DNA of 6,690 bases from an uncultured beta proteobacterium (lineage in GTDB: Bacteria > Pseudomonadota > Gammaproteobacteria > Burkholderiales > Burkholderiaceae_C). The translations under genes and the position numbers were made by a program. A model generated the notes under the pieces. The model saw only the letters and a program-made list of their open reading frames with translations, was not told where the DNA came from and ran no database searches. Location of the stretch: contig CAJASG010000573.1 of the NCBI GenBank assembly GCA_903944555.1, positions 1 through 6,690 of the forward strand, given 5' to 3'. Shown piece after piece: positions 6,663 to 6,690 of this stretch (position 1 is its first letter; every line of letters begins with the position of its first letter).

Positions 6663-6690
6663 TTGCATTCGACGTCGGATGACGTGGTGC
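6663..6690 (+). CDS. aroB: Possible start of 3-dehydroquinate synthase AroB (cut by window edge)
   Basis: Only nine codons are visible from a TTG at 6663, reading MHSTSDDVV. AroB converts DAHP to 3-dehydroquinate, and its gene usually follows aroK in this gene order. The short polar start leading into a V-x-V beta strand fits an AroB N-terminus but is far too short to prove it. There is no clear Shine-Dalgarno. Other starts in the same frame (GTG at 6684 or 6687), or in another frame (ATG at 6679), are possible. Confidence 0.3.

Noticed and set aside
1..6690. An undescribed system, mobile element or CRISPR array
   Set aside because: Nearly all of the window is explained by a conserved core gene order. 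There are no spaced repeats, transposase motifs, terminal inverted repeats or foreign-looking genes.

Overview
The window looks like chromosomal core DNA from a betaproteobacterium. The best guess is Burkholderiales, in the Comamonadaceae (Rhodoferax-like). This rests on gene order (a class A penicillin-binding protein divergent from pilMNOPQ, followed by aroK and probably aroB), on protein features such as the GASTITMQ glycosyltransferase motif, and on the use of TTG starts. The genus is recognition from memory and was not tested by a search.

Layout. Positions 1-755 (minus strand) hold the first 251 codons of a PBP1A-type peptidoglycan synthase (mrcA/ponA), cut by the left edge. Positions 756-1024 are a divergent intergenic region. 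It has a perfect TATAAT on the minus strand for mrcA. On the plus side it has a TTGACA hexamer, a 10-bp tandem repeat and a small hairpin in front of pilM. Positions 1025-6072 carry the complete pilM-pilN-pilO-pilP-pilQ cluster, packed with 4-base GTGA or ATGA stop/start overlaps except for an 11-base gap between pilN and pilO. A hairpin with a T-tract lies at the pilQ 3' end. aroK (shikimate kinase) follows at 6121-6645 with a TTG start, and the last 28 bases probably begin aroB.

How the genes work together. PilM is a cytoplasmic actin-like protein that binds the N-terminal tail of PilN. PilN and PilO are bitopic inner-membrane proteins that pair in the periplasm. PilP is a lipoprotein linking them to PilQ, the outer-membrane secretin through which type IV pili pass. 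Together they form the pilus alignment subcomplex for twitching motility, adhesion and DNA uptake. mrcA and aroK-aroB (cell-wall synthesis, aromatic amino acid biosynthesis) are commonly next to this cluster in beta- and gammaproteobacteria.

I see no mobile element, CRISPR array, tRNA or rRNA gene, and no undescribed multi-gene system. The points that deserve a second look are regulatory. The pilM leader has tandem repeats that are complementary to the pilM ribosome-binding site, there is a terminator-like hairpin between pilQ and aroK, and several starts are TTG. PilM also has a Glu where the phosphate-2 motif usually has Asp.
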